DNA of 34,154 nucleotides from Chlorobiaceae bacterium (GCA_012972835.1 JABDHK010000047.1:1-34154); one strand, 5' to 3'; counted from the first letter of the stretch, positions 9,217 through 17,296 are shown. Made by a program: numbers and translations. Notes: generated by a model from the sequence alone, not told the origin.

Positions 9217-10242
9217 TTATTTTTCCCAGTAGTTTTGCAGACCAAGCTCTTTCAAAACCGCTTCGGAATAACTTTTGTCAAACAAAGTATCAAGATTAAA
9301 TTTTCTCCTGATAATGCCGTGCGCCAAAGCAAAGTCCTCGATTTCAAGATATTTTTTCTCGACACTTGCTGTGATCTGTGGGTTATACTTCTTTTTCAGA
9401 TCCTGATCTGCGATATCATCTTTCGAATTTTTATATGAAGAGCCGGTTTTAAGGCCTAAAATCAGCTGTTTCTCCCGATTCTGCTCCTGAGAGGCCCAAT
9501 ACTGTCCTTTTATGAACACCTTGACCACTCTCTTGGTAATCTCAGGATACTTTTTAGCAAAACTCTCTGAAACAAGCAGACCACCCGGGCTGGATTGATA
9601 TTGAGGGGCTTTACGAGTGTCGTAGAGCAATTTTGCTATTCCCTGATCAACAACAGGACGGTCAGCACTGCTGGCGATAGCATCAACACCGTTCGTTGCC
9701 AAAGCATTATTGGCATCACCAGCGTTCAAATTCACCAGCTTCACATCCTTCTCCTTCAAGCCAACACCATCAAGAATTCTGTCGAGACCGAGATGGATAT
9801 AGGTGCCTTTATTAACACCTATTCTCTTCCCTTTAAGATCTTTGAGCGTTTTAATGCCAGAAGCTGGATTGACCTGGATGTAGGTATTGCTTCCTCCTCC
9901 AGAGGCAAGAATGTATTTAACCTTCAACCCTCCAGACTTTCCAACGACAACAACCAGATCACCAACGCTACCAAAATCATCGAGGCCTGAGGCAATTGCT
10001 TCATTAACAGCCGGTCCCGCACCGGTGAAATAGGATAGTTCAATCTTTATCCCATCCTTTGCAAACTCCTTTTCCAGCAGCCCATACTCATTGACATACC
10101 CCAACGGACCTGATGTATAGGGCTTTCCATAAGCATTGCCAACCAAGCCAAACCGTATGACGCTTGGTTTATCGGAAGCCTGGGCTGAAACGCTCATAAA
10201 CAGCAGGCTCACTATGGGTAAAAGTTTTATCCAATGTTTCAT
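9217..10242 (-). CDS. SsuA-like periplasmic substrate-binding protein
   Basis: This 341-aa secreted binding protein is of the NMT1/THI5-like, SsuA/TauA (sulfonate/taurine/nitrate) type. A cleavable signal peptide is visible (MKHWIKLLPIVSLLFMSVSA, then QASDKP). The mature part has family blocks: ASGLDDFGSVGDLVVVVG in lobe 1, LKDLKGKRIGVNKGTYIHLG at the lobe switch, and ALATNGVDAIASSADRP. I start at MKHWIK because AAAGGAG stands seven bases upstream; the in-frame codon nine residues earlier has no such site. The C-terminus (GLQNYWEK) differs from the three other binding proteins here, which share a KPSD-YTN tail. It sits between porin and enzymes and probably serves the permeases at 4004-5583. 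An organosulfonate ligand is an inference from the family. Confidence 0.88.
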   Translation of the reverse strand: MKHWIKLLPIVSLLFMSVSAQASDKPSVIRFGLVGNAYGKPYTSGPLGYVNEYGLLEKEFAKDGIKIELSYFTGAGPAVNEAIASGLDDFGSVGDLVVVVGKSGGLKVKYILASGGGSNTYIQVNPASGIKTLKDLKGKRIGVNKGTYIHLGLDRILDGVGLKEKDVKLVNLNAGDANNALATNGVDAIASSADRPVVDQGIAKLLYDTRKAPQYQSSPGGLLVSESFAKKYPEITKRVVKVFIKGQYWASQEQNREKQLILGLKTGSSYKNSKDDIADQDLKKKYNPQITASVEKKYLEIEDFALAHGIIRRKFNLDTLFDKSYSEAVLKELGLQNYWEK

Positions 10243-10273
10243 TTTTTCTCCTTTTAAGTTTTTTTTCAATCAA

Positions 10274-11728
10274 TTAGAATCCATACTGGAATTGCAGAAT
10301 GAAATCATTCTCTTTTACTTTTGTGAGTTTATTATCACTTACCGTATAGTTCATCTGGAGTTTCGTTGTTTGAGCAAAGAAAAAGTTGAACCCGGCAGTA
10401 AGTACCGTTGTGTCATTACCTGCCACTGCCGTATTAGGATCCCAATGATCAAAACGAAGAAAAGGCTGGTAAGTCTTAGGCCACCAGTCGTCTGAACGAG
10501 ACTGGGAGCGATAATCTTTTTGAAACTGCTCACCCCATTCATAGAACAGAGTCAGGGTATATCCACTGCTTTGGGTTGTTGTCGTAACAGCTGTAGCATA
10601 AGAGTTGCTTGCGGAAAGAGCCTGCTCATCTCTGCCTACAACATATTCTGCAGTAAACCCTATTGGGGAGGCAACATACGAGATATCTCCACCGTAGCGT
10701 ACCTTTGAGGCTTTACCGATCCCACCAGAGATAAATTGTGTTGGATTACCTATCACGGCAAGATCCTGTTTGCCGGTGGAGAATGAGCTACCAATGGTCA
10801 AACCGCGAAAGTCAGAATTATATTCAACCGGTGCATTGAAATTTACCCTGGCCGCAAAGTCCTTACCACTATTGTTCTCAAGCTGGTTTGGACCTGTACC
10901 GTTAAAAACACCCAAAGCATATTCAATCGTTGGAGTACGAAGATTATATCCCAAATCGACGACAGGTAATAGATCACCCTTTAGCTGCACACCAATATCC
11001 CTTGCCGAGAGGTTAAGCCCGGTTGGACCAGAGAAGGTTGCAAGATTGATCGCGGGCTGTTTGTCTTCAGTTGCCTGAGGCTCAACACCAAACGGCCTTT
11101 TCTGTTGTCCAAGCTGGATATACAAATAAGGCTGATCAATACTCAAAGAGGGCAAAATAGAATACTTAATATATGCATCAGTTGGCTGGAAGGTAGCAGC
11201 AGCAATTGACGTGGTATAAGTAGAGCCTGTCGTCGTTTTAGTTGGATTAACATTCCCTGCGGCAGAGAGGCCTACGGCATAATCAATATTTTTACCCTCT
11301 TCATAATCTTTTTTCAAATTTCCCGAAAGAGAAAGAATCGCAGAATTGAAACTAAAACCCGGAGTGAGGTTATATGGTGTCGTATTCTGCCATGTTGTTG
11401 CAGAATAACGATTCTGCAGGGTGCCTCCGATCAACAGCGCACGGTTGGTATTGGCGATCGTCCTGGTAAGCTGGCGAGTCAACTGATCATTCAAAACAGC
11501 TATCTCAGACCTGACACCCTGAAGCTCGGATCTCGTTATCGGCGTCTCGTCTTCTTTCGTCGAAGCGGTGTTTGCAGGGGCCTCAGGATCGACGGCATCT
11601 CCAGGTGCTGCCACTTCTGGCGCTGTCACCTCTGGCGATTCCACTTCTGGTGTCGGGGCTGCATAAAGATTAGGAATACCAATCAGTAACCCTCCGAGAA
11701 CAAGCATTGTCAACTTTATTTTACTCAT
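10274..11728 (-). CDS. Outer-membrane beta-barrel porin (OprO/OprP-like)
   Basis: This 484-aa protein has a signal peptide ending NLYA before APTPEVES. An Ala/Pro/Glu/Val-rich linker covers about residues 24-60, followed by a short coiled-coil stretch (SELQGVRSEIAVLNDQL). The long C-terminal region has alternating hydrophobic and polar strands and finishes in FILQFQYGF. A terminal Phe is typical of barrels recognised by the Bam machinery. The coiled coil before the barrel resembles trimeric anion-selective porins of the phosphate-selective O/P type. AAAGGA lies seven bases before the ATG. It is the first large gene after the element and the two cysteine-rich leaders, so it should respond most directly to that control. 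Presumably it admits the anion bound by the next gene product. Confidence 0.83.
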   Translation of the reverse strand: MSKIKLTMLVLGGLLIGIPNLYAAPTPEVESPEVTAPEVAAPGDAVDPEAPANTASTKEDETPITRSELQGVRSEIAVLNDQLTRQLTRTIANTNRALLIGGTLQNRYSATTWQNTTPYNLTPGFSFNSAILSLSGNLKKDYEEGKNIDYAVGLSAAGNVNPTKTTTGSTYTTSIAAATFQPTDAYIKYSILPSLSIDQPYLYIQLGQQKRPFGVEPQATEDKQPAINLATFSGPTGLNLSARDIGVQLKGDLLPVVDLGYNLRTPTIEYALGVFNGTGPNQLENNSGKDFAARVNFNAPVEYNSDFRGLTIGSSFSTGKQDLAVIGNPTQFISGGIGKASKVRYGGDISYVASPIGFTAEYVVGRDEQALSASNSYATAVTTTTQSSGYTLTLFYEWGEQFQKDYRSQSRSDDWWPKTYQPFLRFDHWDPNTAVAGNDTTVLTAGFNFFFAQTTKLQMNYTVSDNKLTKVKENDFILQFQYGF

Positions 11729-11776
11729 ACTTTATCCTTTGTATTGTTTCAATTGAATATTGGGTGAGAATTTTCT

Positions 11777-11813
11777 CAAAAAAAAAGCCGATTCCTTGAC
11801 AAAAAGAATCGAC
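11777..11813 (-). terminator. Intrinsic terminator T2 in the porin leader
   Basis: On the minus-strand RNA, GUCGAUUC (complement of 11806-11813) pairs with GAAUCGGC (complement of 11787-11794). The stem is eight base pairs including one G-U, the loop is 11 nt, and nine U follow directly. This is a textbook Rho-independent terminator placed about 50 nt upstream of the porin start and about 30 nt after a cysteine-rich ORF. That is the layout of a transcription attenuator. Confidence 0.85.
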
Positions 11814-11844
11814 ATCCATAAAACCGTTATTTGTACACTACAAA

Positions 11845-11925
11845 TTAATTCTGGATGAAATTTTTTATCTCTTCATAACATCGCTGGCAACAACAACAAG
11901 AGATATATGACTTTTTCTTACTCAT
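11845..11925 (-). CDS. Cysteine-rich leader peptide 2 (26 aa), candidate attenuator
   Basis: A 26-codon ORF starts MSKKKSYIS, continues CCCCQRCYEEIK and ends NFIQN. Codons 10-13 and 16 are cysteine (TGT TGT TGT TGC, then TGT after two others). Cysteine is normally rare, and five of seven consecutive codons is a strong signal. The stop codon overlaps a perfect seven-base hairpin (ATTTGTA/TACAAAT, 11829-11845), and terminator T2 follows about 30 nt later. This resembles amino-acid attenuation: ribosomes stalling on cysteine codons would change RNA folding and let transcription reach the porin. Polycysteine leaders that act this way are known in mycobacteria. I see no strong Shine-Dalgarno. Alternative: a genuine small metal-binding peptide. 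Confidence 0.7.
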   Translation of the reverse strand: MSKKKSYISCCCCQRCYEEIKNFIQN

Positions 11926-11970
11926 ATTTTTTTATTAACATTTCACTTGATTAATAATTTCATTTAAAAC

Positions 11971-12014
11971 AAAAAAAATAAAAGCCGACTTTATTAACAT
12001 AAAAAATCGGCTTT
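11971..12014 (-). terminator. Intrinsic terminator T1 in the porin leader
   Basis: AAAGCCGA (11981-11988) and TCGGCTTT (12007-12014) form an eight-base stem with an 18-nt A/U-rich loop. On the minus strand the stem is followed by A and then eight U (complement of 11971-11978), so it should terminate transcripts running towards the porin. It could also work in the plus direction. It follows the first cysteine-rich ORF by about 30 nt. An upstream segment, UAAAAGC (complement of 12027-12033), is exactly complementary to GCUUUUA (complement of 11979-11985) in the 3' arm and tail. That gives a short candidate antiterminator. Confidence 0.78.
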
Positions 12015-12043
12015 TTTATAACACTTGCTTTTACCAACAAGGA

Positions 12044-12121
12044 CTACCTTTCGCCATAAGATTTCATGTAATAATGCTCTTGCAAACAACAACATATATT
12101 TGATCTTAAATAATATTTCAT
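12044..12121 (-). CDS. Cysteine-rich leader peptide 1 (25 aa), candidate attenuator
   Basis: A 25-codon ORF starts MKYYLRSNI, then CCCLQEHYYMKSYGER, and ends at a TAG about 30 nt before terminator T1. Codons 10-12 are consecutive TGT cysteine codons. It aligns with leader 2: both have the cysteine run from codon 10, then Gln, then Tyr three residues on. Both are also followed by a terminator containing GCCGA or AATCGGC in the stem. Leader plus terminator therefore looks like a duplicated module. No clear Shine-Dalgarno is present. It lies about 150 nt downstream of the conserved 43-bp element in the direction of transcription. I rate it slightly lower than leader 2 because it has fewer cysteines. 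Confidence 0.62.
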   Translation of the reverse strand: MKYYLRSNICCCLQEHYYMKSYGER

Positions 12122-12267
12122 AATAAGTTGATTACATTTTGCAGAAATTAAAAAATACCCGAAAGATAGTATACAATAAACAAGCTTCAAGATATTTTAT
12201 ATTGCATATTAGAAATAACCTCTGTTAATTTTAAGCCTTTAAATATCGGCAATAACCTAATCTTTGT

Positions 12268-12310
12268 AAATCCCGATTTAACGGGATATTGCATACCATA
12301 AATAGGTTAA
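12268..12310 (-). promoter_or_regulatory. Conserved 43-bp element, copy A (upstream of the porin unit)
   Basis: One of three 43-bp segments that align without a gap. Read on the plus strand it begins AAATCCC and ends in the block TTGCATACCATAAATAGG followed by TTAA. This copy contains a perfect inverted repeat, ATCCCG/CGGGAT around ATTTAA. It lies 21 bp beyond the stop of the unit-3 operon and upstream of both leader ORFs, so it probably controls the porin transcript. A further TATGCAATAT match, a core of the element, occurs about 70 bp downstream. The function is inferred from position and conservation. Between the element and leader 1 there are about 150 bp of AT-rich sequence with no other clear feature. 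Confidence 0.7.
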
Positions 12311-12331
12311 CTAATCAAGCCTGATTACCGT

Positions 12332-13525
12332 TTATGCGGCTTCCTCTTGAACCGATTCCGATTTTATCCTGATCATCTCCACAAATGCCTCCACCCTTGT
12401 TTTCATTGCTTCATAATCGGATCCGGCATATTCTGTATGAATCTCCAGCAGTGGAATGCCGGACTTGGCTAGTACATTTTTAGTCTCCTTGGCCTTAAAG
12501 GTAAACGGATCACAGTAGCGAAGAGTGTGGTAGATGACACCTTGAGCCTTAGACTGGCTCAAAAGCTCATGCAGCTTTTTCAATCGCCGATCGCTTTCCA
12601 GATTGAGGTATGGCAAGGCAGCGTGGGGTGTACGATTCAAGTAGCCAAGGGCAACTCCTGCAGGCGAGATCTCTTTGATATCAAGGTCAAGATGCGGAAG
12701 AATCCCTGACCAGAGATCATCTCCAACAATCCGTCCTCCTACTGAGTTAATGATGCTGATCAGTTTACGGTCTCCCCGAGGAATCAAACTGCCTGAAATA
12801 AAGATTCTGCTGTCGCCATCATCTGATTCTATAACCGGATTGTGATGACGTTCCTTCAGCTCTGCAAGTGTCTGATGCAGTAAAGAGAGGTACTCATGTT
12901 TGTCAAGCAGCTCACCAGCCTGGATAAGATCGTACACCTCTTCCCATGAGATCACATTATCTTTTGCTGCCTGAAAGGTATAGATGCTTTTCAGAGTCTT
13001 GCGGATGTCGTTATATAATGCAACTGATTCAGCCAACCGGGCAGGATCAAGAGCTATCCCGGCCCGCTCTTCGAGCAGACGGGTAAATTCATTGGCCTCA
13101 TGAACAAAGTATGTCTTGGCATCATCTTCGGCAAAGTTGCGAGGCACAGCGAGAACAACTACATCTTTTTTGAAAAAGTACTCGATAACTTCAGCCGCCC
13201 GATAGTTCTGCAGGCAGGTGGCATCAAAAGCCAAAAAATCAGTTTGCTGAATATAGGGATCCTCATTTTCAGCAAAAGCTCCAACAATTTCACGAATAAA
13301 CACACAGGTCTTGCTGGAAGCGTATCTCGCGCCAACTTCTACAAGTCGGTCATCTCCTCCAACTGCAATTCTTACCGGTATGAACCCAAGAGCATGGATA
13401 ATTTCCTCAGGAACATTATAGCCCGTCCAACCCACTACCTTCTGACCTTTTTTGCGAGCTTCCCTCAACTCCTCAGGACGTTCTTCAAGGCGTTTTCTAA
13501 CTATTTCCAGTGTCTTGATAGACAT
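12332..13525 (-). CDS. HAD/BCR-like iron-sulfur subunit (HgdB/BcrB type, 397 aa)
   Basis: This 397-aa protein is homologous over its full length to the 392-aa subunit at 7109-8287. The N-terminal hallmark GYNVPEEIIHALGFIPVRI is intact, and the three ligand cysteines are C74 (KTCVF), C104 (DATCLQ) and C338 (LRYCDPF). The C-terminus has EIHTEYAGSDYEAMKTRVEA. GAGAGGAAC precedes the ATG. It is the last gene of unit 3, after two tandem 461-aa subunits, and ends 21 bp before the next regulatory element. It should pair with one or both 461-aa proteins to make an enzyme served by the activase at 16484-17293. The order differs from the porin unit, where the shorter subunit comes first. Substrate unknown. 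Confidence 0.9.
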   Translation of the reverse strand: MSIKTLEIVRKRLEERPEELREARKKGQKVVGWTGYNVPEEIIHALGFIPVRIAVGGDDRLVEVGARYASSKTCVFIREIVGAFAENEDPYIQQTDFLAFDATCLQNYRAAEVIEYFFKKDVVVLAVPRNFAEDDAKTYFVHEANEFTRLLEERAGIALDPARLAESVALYNDIRKTLKSIYTFQAAKDNVISWEEVYDLIQAGELLDKHEYLSLLHQTLAELKERHHNPVIESDDGDSRIFISGSLIPRGDRKLISIINSVGGRIVGDDLWSGILPHLDLDIKEISPAGVALGYLNRTPHAALPYLNLESDRRLKKLHELLSQSKAQGVIYHTLRYCDPFTFKAKETKNVLAKSGIPLLEIHTEYAGSDYEAMKTRVEAFVEMIRIKSESVQEEAA

Positions 13526-13570
13526 AATGCAGTTCCTCTCTGTTTTAGATTAGTAGTGATAGTTTCAATC

Positions 13571-14956
13571 TTAGAGCATTTCAATGAAAGCATTGACACG
13601 ATTCTGTTCCTGCTCGTCCCGCAATCCATGAAGGTCGCGTTCATGGATATAGGTCGGTATCCCAGTCTCTCGTTTGATGAAGTCAACAATTGGCCGGGAG
13701 ATAGCTGCCTGGGTATTGCAGCCCCAGTTATGAATAAAAATAACACCGTCTGCTCTGGATTTTTTGATTTGCTCAATCGTCCATTGCGCTCTTTTTTCAA
13801 TGCTTTGTTCGTATGGGTACTCAAGAGTGGCTTTGGCAAGGTTGTAATAGGGATCACCCTCTTCTTCCACAATCGAGGTGCAATGGCTCCATTGATCATC
13901 CTTCCCAACCACAATGGCCCCGGCATCTTCACTTCTGGATTCGTTTATACCTACACAAGAGCCAAGAATGAATAACCTTTTTGGATTATCAGTGACGGCA
14001 TGTCCTTTGACTCCATTTTTTACTCGCTCAGCAATAATATTTTTTGCCTCTTTAAGGACGCTTAAGGATGCCTGAACGTCGCCATGCATGTCGAGATTGG
14101 CGAGTGCCACAAGAGAGTTTCTATCATCACTGTTGGTTGGAGGAATATCTGTTGACCACCACAAGTCTGCCAGTTCATTTCCAAGCCTTCGCCCTTCGTT
14201 GTGCAACTTTATTGCCCTCAACAGGTCATATTCTGTGGTAGTTTTCCCTCTGACTTCGTCCAAAGTTTTAACTAATTTTCTCAGATTCTGTGCAAAATAC
14301 TCTATAGCCCAAGGTTTATCGGCCTGATGCCGCATAGGGTAATCAACATTGATCAGTTTTACATCTTTATTGGGGCCATGCCGATGAGCTTCGACTCCAT
14401 AGGAAACATCTGAACAGCGAAGAACCGTATAGGGAGCAATAACATCGATAGGCAAATCCCCGACTTGAACATGCTCATACCCCCCTGTTTGACAGGCCTC
14501 AAAACTCATATCGTGAAAGGCACTCTCTTTCGATTGTTTGCGCCTCAGAACAGATTTATAGATATCATTACCATGCTCCCTGCCATGGTACCATTGGCCA
14601 ACAAGAAAAGGTCTGAGTGCAATAGTGTCTGCAGCAGTATAAGGGTCAACCGCTTGTCCGCCCTGAATAAACGCAATGGTTTTCCCACTCTCTTTTGCCT
14701 TTTCCATACGCGCACTAAACGTCAGACTTAAATAGTGGGTCTTCAGAGAAGTAGATAATGTTTCATCCCTGCTGTCACGATTACCTTGAGAAAGATTAAT
14801 TTCATAGGTGCCTGGATATTTCACAGGACCTTCGACGGTCAAATAGTCCCAAATCTCTTCGGGGGTTACAACACTTCCATCGTTAAACGTAATGTTATCA
14901 CTCTCCAGAAACTTATCCTTATTTTCTTCTGAATATCTGAATAGTTTTTTACCCAT
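13571..14956 (-). CDS. HAD/BCR-like iron-sulfur subunit (461 aa, tandem copy 2)
   Basis: This 461-aa HAD/BCR superfamily subunit is nearly collinear with the gene just upstream (same length, most residues identical). Five cysteines are at 155 (EACQTGGYEH), 181 (LRCSDVSYGVEAHRHGP), 334 (GSCVG), 359 (WSHC) and 413 (NWGCNTQAA). C181, C334 and C413 are in the blocks shared by all four long paralogs and are the likely cluster ligands. The histidine-rich EAHRHG motif is absent from the diverged 462-aa protein, where it reads ETHRNRE, so it may reflect a different substrate. The tandem duplication could give two alternative partners for the 397-aa subunit. Whether this copy binds substrate or mainly supports the structure cannot be read from sequence. 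Confidence 0.88.
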   Translation of the reverse strand: MGKKLFRYSEENKDKFLESDNITFNDGSVVTPEEIWDYLTVEGPVKYPGTYEINLSQGNRDSRDETLSTSLKTHYLSLTFSARMEKAKESGKTIAFIQGGQAVDPYTAADTIALRPFLVGQWYHGREHGNDIYKSVLRRKQSKESAFHDMSFEACQTGGYEHVQVGDLPIDVIAPYTVLRCSDVSYGVEAHRHGPNKDVKLINVDYPMRHQADKPWAIEYFAQNLRKLVKTLDEVRGKTTTEYDLLRAIKLHNEGRRLGNELADLWWSTDIPPTNSDDRNSLVALANLDMHGDVQASLSVLKEAKNIIAERVKNGVKGHAVTDNPKRLFILGSCVGINESRSEDAGAIVVGKDDQWSHCTSIVEEEGDPYYNLAKATLEYPYEQSIEKRAQWTIEQIKKSRADGVIFIHNWGCNTQAAISRPIVDFIKRETGIPTYIHERDLHGLRDEQEQNRVNAFIEML

Positions 14957-15004
14957 TTGCGCGCCCCTCCCTGATAAATGTTTTTGTCATTTTAATTCTC
15001 AATC

Positions 15005-16390
15005 TTATAGCATTTCAATGAACGCATTGACGCGATTCTGTTCCTGCTCATCCCGTAATCCGTGAAGATCGCGTTCATGGATATAGGTCGGTATCCCTGT
15101 CTCCCGTTTAATGATGTCGACTATTGGCCGGGAGATAGCTGCCTGGGTATTGCAGCCCCAGTTATGAATAAAAATAACGCCATCTGCCCTGGATTTTTTG
15201 ATCTGTTCAATCGTCCATTGCGCTCTTTTTTCTATACCCTGCTCGTAGGGATATTCAAGAGTGGTCTTTGCAAGATTGTAATATGGATCACCCTCTTCTT
15301 CAACCAGTGATGAGCAATGGCTCCACTGATCATCGCGACCAACAACAATCGCACCGGCATCCTCACTTCTGGAACCATTTATGCCTACACATGAACCAAG
15401 AATGAACAATCGTTTGGGATTATCAATAACGGCATGTCCTTTAACTCCATTCTTGACCCGTTCAGCAATAAATTTTTTAGCCTCTTTGAGGACGCTTAAC
15501 GATGCTTGAACATCCCCATGAGTCTCCAGATTTCCAAGCGAAACAAGTGAAGCCCTGTCATCGCTGTTTGTTGGTGGAATATCTGCAGACCACCACAATT
15601 CTGCCAATTCAGTGCCGAGTCTTCGCCCTTCGTTGTGCAACTTTATTGCCTGCAACAAGTCACCTTCAGTGGTTGTTCTTCCTGTGACTTCATCAAGTGT
15701 TTGAACCAATCTTCTTAAATTTTTGGCAAAATACTCTATAGCCCAAGGCTTGTCTGCCTGATTCCGCAAAGGGAAATCAACATTCAACAGTTTAACATCT
15801 TTGTTGGGGCCATGTCGGTGGGCCTCAACCCCATAGGAAACATCTGAACAGCGAAGAACCGTATAGGGAGCAATAACGTCAATTCGTAAATTGCCAGCTT
15901 GAACATGCTCATACCCGCCTGTTTGACAGGCTTCAAAACTCATATCGTGAAAGGCTTTTTCTTTCGATTTTTTCCGTCTTAAATTCTCCTTGTTAATATC
16001 GTTTCCGTACTCAAGACCGTTGTTCCATTGGTTAACAAGACCAGGCCTCAGTGCAATTGTATCTGCTGCGGTATAGGGGTCGACCGCTTGTCCGCCTTGG
16101 ATAAAGGCAATACTTTTGCCATTGTCTTTTGCCCTCTCCATCCGCGCACTAAAGGTTAGACCAAGATAGCGGGTCTTCAGTGAGGTAGGCAGTGTCTCAT
16201 CCCGGCTACCACGATTACCTTGATAAAGATTAATTTCAAAGGCACTCGGGTATTTCACAGGAGCTTCAACAGTCAAATAGTGCCAAATTTCTTCTGGCGT
16301 TACAACACTCCCGTCATTAAACGTGATGTTCTCACTATCAAGAAACCTCTCCTTGTTTTCTTCTGAATATCTGAATAACTGCTTTCCCAT
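15005..16390 (-). CDS. HAD/BCR-like iron-sulfur subunit (461 aa, tandem copy 1)
   Basis: This 461-aa protein is a close tandem duplicate of the next gene downstream, with all five cysteines (155, 181, 334, 359, 413) and the EAHRHG block intact. Differences concentrate around residues 120-145 (for example QWNNGLEYGNDINKENLRRK), a surface or lid segment that could tune substrate choice. AAGGA precedes the ATG. It follows the activase by about 90 bp. Members of the family normally act as a two-subunit enzyme with one [4Fe-4S] cluster each. With the 397-aa subunit, the operon encodes one shorter and two longer subunits, so either two isoenzymes or a heterotrimeric arrangement is possible. Confidence 0.88.
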   Translation of the reverse strand: MGKQLFRYSEENKERFLDSENITFNDGSVVTPEEIWHYLTVEAPVKYPSAFEINLYQGNRGSRDETLPTSLKTRYLGLTFSARMERAKDNGKSIAFIQGGQAVDPYTAADTIALRPGLVNQWNNGLEYGNDINKENLRRKKSKEKAFHDMSFEACQTGGYEHVQAGNLRIDVIAPYTVLRCSDVSYGVEAHRHGPNKDVKLLNVDFPLRNQADKPWAIEYFAKNLRRLVQTLDEVTGRTTTEGDLLQAIKLHNEGRRLGTELAELWWSADIPPTNSDDRASLVSLGNLETHGDVQASLSVLKEAKKFIAERVKNGVKGHAVIDNPKRLFILGSCVGINGSRSEDAGAIVVGRDDQWSHCSSLVEEEGDPYYNLAKTTLEYPYEQGIEKRAQWTIEQIKKSRADGVIFIHNWGCNTQAAISRPIVDIIKRETGIPTYIHERDLHGLRDEQEQNRVNAFIEML

Positions 16391-16483
16391 GAATGTATTC
16401 CTTCTTGAGGAGTGTGTTTATAAAGGCTGTTCATAAATTCGGCCGTCTCACTGCTTCAACATCTCTTTGTCTTTTCAACGGCT

Positions 16484-17293
16484 TTATGCCCAGAGCCCCT
16501 CTTTTTTTGAGAAGTTACGAGCAATAACGGCAGCACCGAGGGCGCCGATAAGCTGTGGATCAATTTCCGGTTTGACAATAGTGACTTTCAATGCCTGTTC
16601 GATAGCAGCTTTCATACCACTGTTCTTTGCCACTCCTCCTGAAAAAAAGACATCGCTTTCAATACCAACTCTGGAGAACAGCCCTGCAATTCGGTTGGCG
16701 ATGGAGTGGTGAATACCGTTCAGAATATTTTCAGGCTTTTCGCCTCTCGCTACCAGAGAGATCGTCTCTGACTCTGCAAATACCGTGCAGGTGCTGCTCA
16801 TTGGCACAGTATCGGTGGCAGACAGGGCGATGGCACCAAGATCCTCAAGCTTAACCTTAAAAACACCCGCCATCACCTCAAGAAAACGTCCGGTACCTGC
16901 TGCGCATTTATCATTCATGGCAAAATCAACGACCGCTCCATCCTGGTCTATCCGAATGGCTTTGCAATCCTGACCGCCCATATCAATGATCGTACGTACG
17001 GAAGGGTGAAGATAGTTGGTACCTTTGGCATGGCAGGTAATTTCCGTAACCGCCTTGTTGGCGTAGGGAGCAGAAACCCTTCCGTAACCGGTTCCTACGA
17101 TATAGGTCAGATCTTCCTTTTGCAGTCCAGCTGTTTCCAATGCGAGGTTCAAGGCATTCAAACCGCTTTCAACAGAGTTTACTCCACTCGGTACCAGTCC
17201 GGTTGCAAATATTTCACCATCTTTCAGAATCACTGATTTTGCTGCAAGCGAACCCACATCAACTCCAGCAAAATAATTCCCACTTATCGACAT
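16484..17293 (-). CDS. ATP-dependent activase of HAD/BCR enzymes (HgdC/BadF-BadG type)
   Basis: This 269-aa activase is almost identical to the one at 8278-9087, including the cluster cysteines C130 (NDKCAAGTGRF) and C169 (SSTCTVFAESE) and the ATPase motifs. I start at the ATG of MSISGN, with GGAG six bases upstream; an in-frame TTG directly before it is not needed. It leads unit 3 and is separated by about 380 bp from the conserved 43-bp element. Its role is to reduce the HAD/BCR-like subunits encoded next, using ATP and a ferredoxin- or flavodoxin-type donor that is not encoded here. High similarity at both protein and DNA level to the other copy indicates a recent duplication or gene conversion. 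Confidence 0.95.
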   Translation of the reverse strand: MSISGNYFAGVDVGSLAAKSVILKDGEIFATGLVPSGVNSVESGLNALNLALETAGLQKEDLTYIVGTGYGRVSAPYANKAVTEITCHAKGTNYLHPSVRTIIDMGGQDCKAIRIDQDGAVVDFAMNDKCAAGTGRFLEVMAGVFKVKLEDLGAIALSATDTVPMSSTCTVFAESETISLVARGEKPENILNGIHHSIANRIAGLFSRVGIESDVFFSGGVAKNSGMKAAIEQALKVTIVKPEIDPQLIGALGAAVIARNFSKKEGLWA

Positions 17294-17296
17294 CAA

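Noticed and set aside
11806-11835. Fourth copy of the 43-bp element (CCATAAA followed by CGTTA)
   Set aside because: Only about ten scattered bases agree, and the region is already explained by terminator T2. Too weak to call.
12122-12267. Extra promoter at TATACT with upstream TTGAAG
   Set aside because: The spacing is only about 11 bp, too short for a normal sigma-70 promoter. I cannot support it in AT-rich sequence.
13100-13975. 291-codon plus-strand ORF
   Set aside because: It lies wholly antisense to two conserved HAD/BCR-like genes, has no recognisable domain and crosses their boundary. It is a codon shadow.
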